The notes under the pieces: generated by a model
Seen by the model: the letters and a program-made list of their open reading frames with translations, nothing else
What the model was told of the DNA's origin: nothing
The model's database searches: none
NCBI RefSeq assembly: GCF_016107705.1
Contig: NZ_JAEHGC010000005.1
Location: 1-64,000 of the forward strand
DNA from: Neobacillus cucumis
GTDB taxonomy: Bacteria; Bacillota; Bacilli; Bacillales_B; DSM-18226
DNA: 64,000 bases
Direction of reading: 5' to 3'
Made by a program: the position numbers and the translations under genes
Part shown: positions 62,857 through 64,000 of the stretch, piece by piece
Layout of the letters: every line of letters begins with the position of its first letter
Position numbering within the stretch: position 1 is the first letter of the stretch

Positions 62857-64000
62857 GTGAGTACCTATGCTCAAAAAAAGGGATTCGGCGCAACTTTATG
62901 GGATTTTTTAACTACAGTTGACCATAAAAAAATCGCGATCCTCTATATGATTGCAGGCGGATTTTTCTTCTTAGTAGGTGGAATTGAAGCGGTCTTTATC
63001 CGTATCCAGCTTGCAGTGCCAAATAATGATTTTGTTAGTGCTGGACAATTTAATGAAATTATTACGATGCACGGAACAACGATGATTTTCCTTGCAGCGA
63101 TGCCGCTAATTTTTGGTTTTATGAATGCGGTAATGCCTTTACAGATAGGGGCACGCGATGTAGCGTTCCCATATGTAAATGCTTTAGGATTTTGGTTATT
63201 CTTTTTCGGTGGTGTTTTCTTAAACTGTTCATGGTTTTTAGGCGGAGCACCAGATGCAGGCTGGACATCTTATGCATCACTAGCTGTTGCATCTAAAGGA
63301 CATGGTGTTGATTTCTATATTTTAGGGTTACAGATTTCTGGTCTTGGAACCTTAATTGGTGGTATTAACTTCCTTGTAACCATCATCAATATGCGTGCAC
63401 CAGGAATGACGTATATGAGGATGCCATTGTTTACTTGGACAACATTTGTAACATCTGCATTGATTTTATTTGCATTTCCTCCATTAACAGTGGGTTTAGT
63501 GTTAATGATGTTCGATCGCTTGTTCGGAGCGAATTTCTTTGAAGTTTCAATGGGCGGTAACACCGTTATTTGGGAACACCTTTTCTGGATTTTTGGACAT
63601 CCAGAGGTTTATATTTTGATTTTACCTGCTTTTGGTATTTTCTCTGAAATATTCCCGATTTTCTCAAGAAAACGCTTATTTGGATACTCTTCCATGGTAT
63701 TTGCAACCGTTTTAATCGGTTTCTTAGGATTCATGGTATGGGCTCACCACATGTTTACAACAGGATTAGGACCAGTAGCGAACGCTATTTTCGCTGTTGC
63801 AACAATGGCAATTGGTGTACCAACTGGTATTAAAATTTTCAACTGGTTGCTAACACTTTGGGGTGGTAGTGTTAAATTTACTACACCAATGCATTGGGCC
63901 TTTGCGTTTATTCCATCGTTTCTTGCTGGTGGTGTAACAGGGGTTATGCTTGCGTCTGCTGCTGCAGACTACCAGTATCATGATACGTATTTCGTAGTTG
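62857..64000 (+). CDS. ctaD: Cytochrome c oxidase subunit I, CtaD (3' end outside window)
   Basis: GTG at 62857 follows AAGGGAGG; the frame stays open to the window edge, giving 381 residues of about 620. It begins MSTYAQKKGFGATLWDFLTT. Heme and copper ligands are visible: 'TMHGTTMIF' (low-spin heme a His), 'WIFGHPEVYILIL' (CuB His and cross-linked Tyr), and 'WAHHMFTTG' (two CuB His). The last part seen, 'YHDTYFVV', precedes the heme a3 ligand region. Catalytic core subunit of the caa3 oxidase. Confidence 0.96.
   Translation, partial: MSTYAQKKGFGATLWDFLTTVDHKKIAILYMIAGGFFFLVGGIEAVFIRIQLAVPNNDFVSAGQFNEIITMHGTTMIFLAAMPLIFGFMNAVMPLQIGARDVAFPYVNALGFWLFFFGGVFLNCSWFLGGAPDAGWTSYASLAVASKGHGVDFYILGLQISGLGTLIGGINFLVTIINMRAPGMTYMRMPLFTWTTFVTSALILFAFPPLTVGLVLMMFDRLFGANFFEVSMGGNTVIWEHLFWIFGHPEVYILILPAFGIFSEIFPIFSRKRLFGYSSMVFATVLIGFLGFMVWAHHMFTTGLGPVANAIFAVATMAIGVPTGIKIFNWLLTLWGGSVKFTTPMHWAFAFIPSFLAGGVTGVMLASAAADYQYHDTYFVV

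Overview
The window reads as chromosomal core sequence of a low-GC, aerobic, endospore-forming Bacillaceae (Bacillus sensu lato, in the Bacillus/Neobacillus/Mesobacillus range). The basis is gene order. The series ptsHI - ykwC - patA - ykyB - ykuE - ykuI - ykuJ - ykuL(darB) - ccpC - dapH - ykuR - ykuU - ykuV - ktrC - rnjA - rpoY - ykrA - defB - ykyA - pdhABCD - SR1/speA - yktAB - ykzI - suhB - ylaF - typA - ylaH - ylaI - ylaJ - ylaK - ylaN - ftsW - ctaABCD follows the B. subtilis ptsH-to-cta segment, with local losses (ptsG, ykuNOP, slp, pycA) and gains (the glp block, an azoreductase, an ABC exporter pair, a NERD-domain protein and a repeat array). No rRNA or tRNA gene, intact insertion sequence, prophage or CRISPR array was seen.

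Layout. 1-2 kb: end of a YkvI-like membrane protein and small conserved genes. 1.6-6.6 kb: glycerol regulon (glpP, glpFK, glpD), with GlpP-type terminator leaders before glpF and glpD and a perfect cre over the glpF -35 box. 6.9-8.9 kb: HPr and enzyme I. 9-12.7 kb: azoreductase, an atypical SDR, a lipoprotein, ykwC and tiny genes. 12.8-26.7 kb: patA, ykyB, a GGDEF-EAL gene broken in its PAS domain, ykuE, a C39-like peptidase, ykuI, ykuJ, darB, an MFS exporter, ccpC, dapH, ykuR and the ykuU/ykuV redox pair. 26.8-31.4 kb: heterodimeric ABC exporter and a DUF4349 lipoprotein. 31.5-36.8 kb: ktrC, rnjA-rpoY, a 23-residue cationic peptide gene, ykrA, defB, ykyA. 36.8-42.1 kb: pdhABCD. 42.1-47.5 kb: small genes, a hairpin-rich interval, the SR1 dual-function RNA with CcpN and CcpA sites, speA, an NMO-family enzyme, yktA, yktB. 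47.7-57.8 kb: ykzI, suhB, ylaF, typA, ylaH, a NERD protein, a 52-bp tandem repeat array, ylaI, ylaJ, ylaK, ylaN. 57.9-64 kb: ftsW and the cytochrome caa3 cluster, cut inside ctaD.

Functional links. Glycerol catabolism sits next to HPr/EI, and GlpK keeps the histidine (residue 230) phosphorylated by HPr. PatA, DapH and YkuR are three steps of the acetylated diaminopimelate route. DarB and KtrC are both c-di-AMP targets, and two EAL proteins relate to c-di-GMP. Carbon control recurs at glpF (cre), ccpC, and SR1 (two CcpN boxes plus cre).

The least explained features are the 52-bp array (about 14 units; a stem kept through G-U-compatible changes), the 23-residue cationic peptide gene with a near-ideal ribosome binding site, a terminator-like hairpin in the ctaB leader, and the hairpin-dense interval after pdhD.
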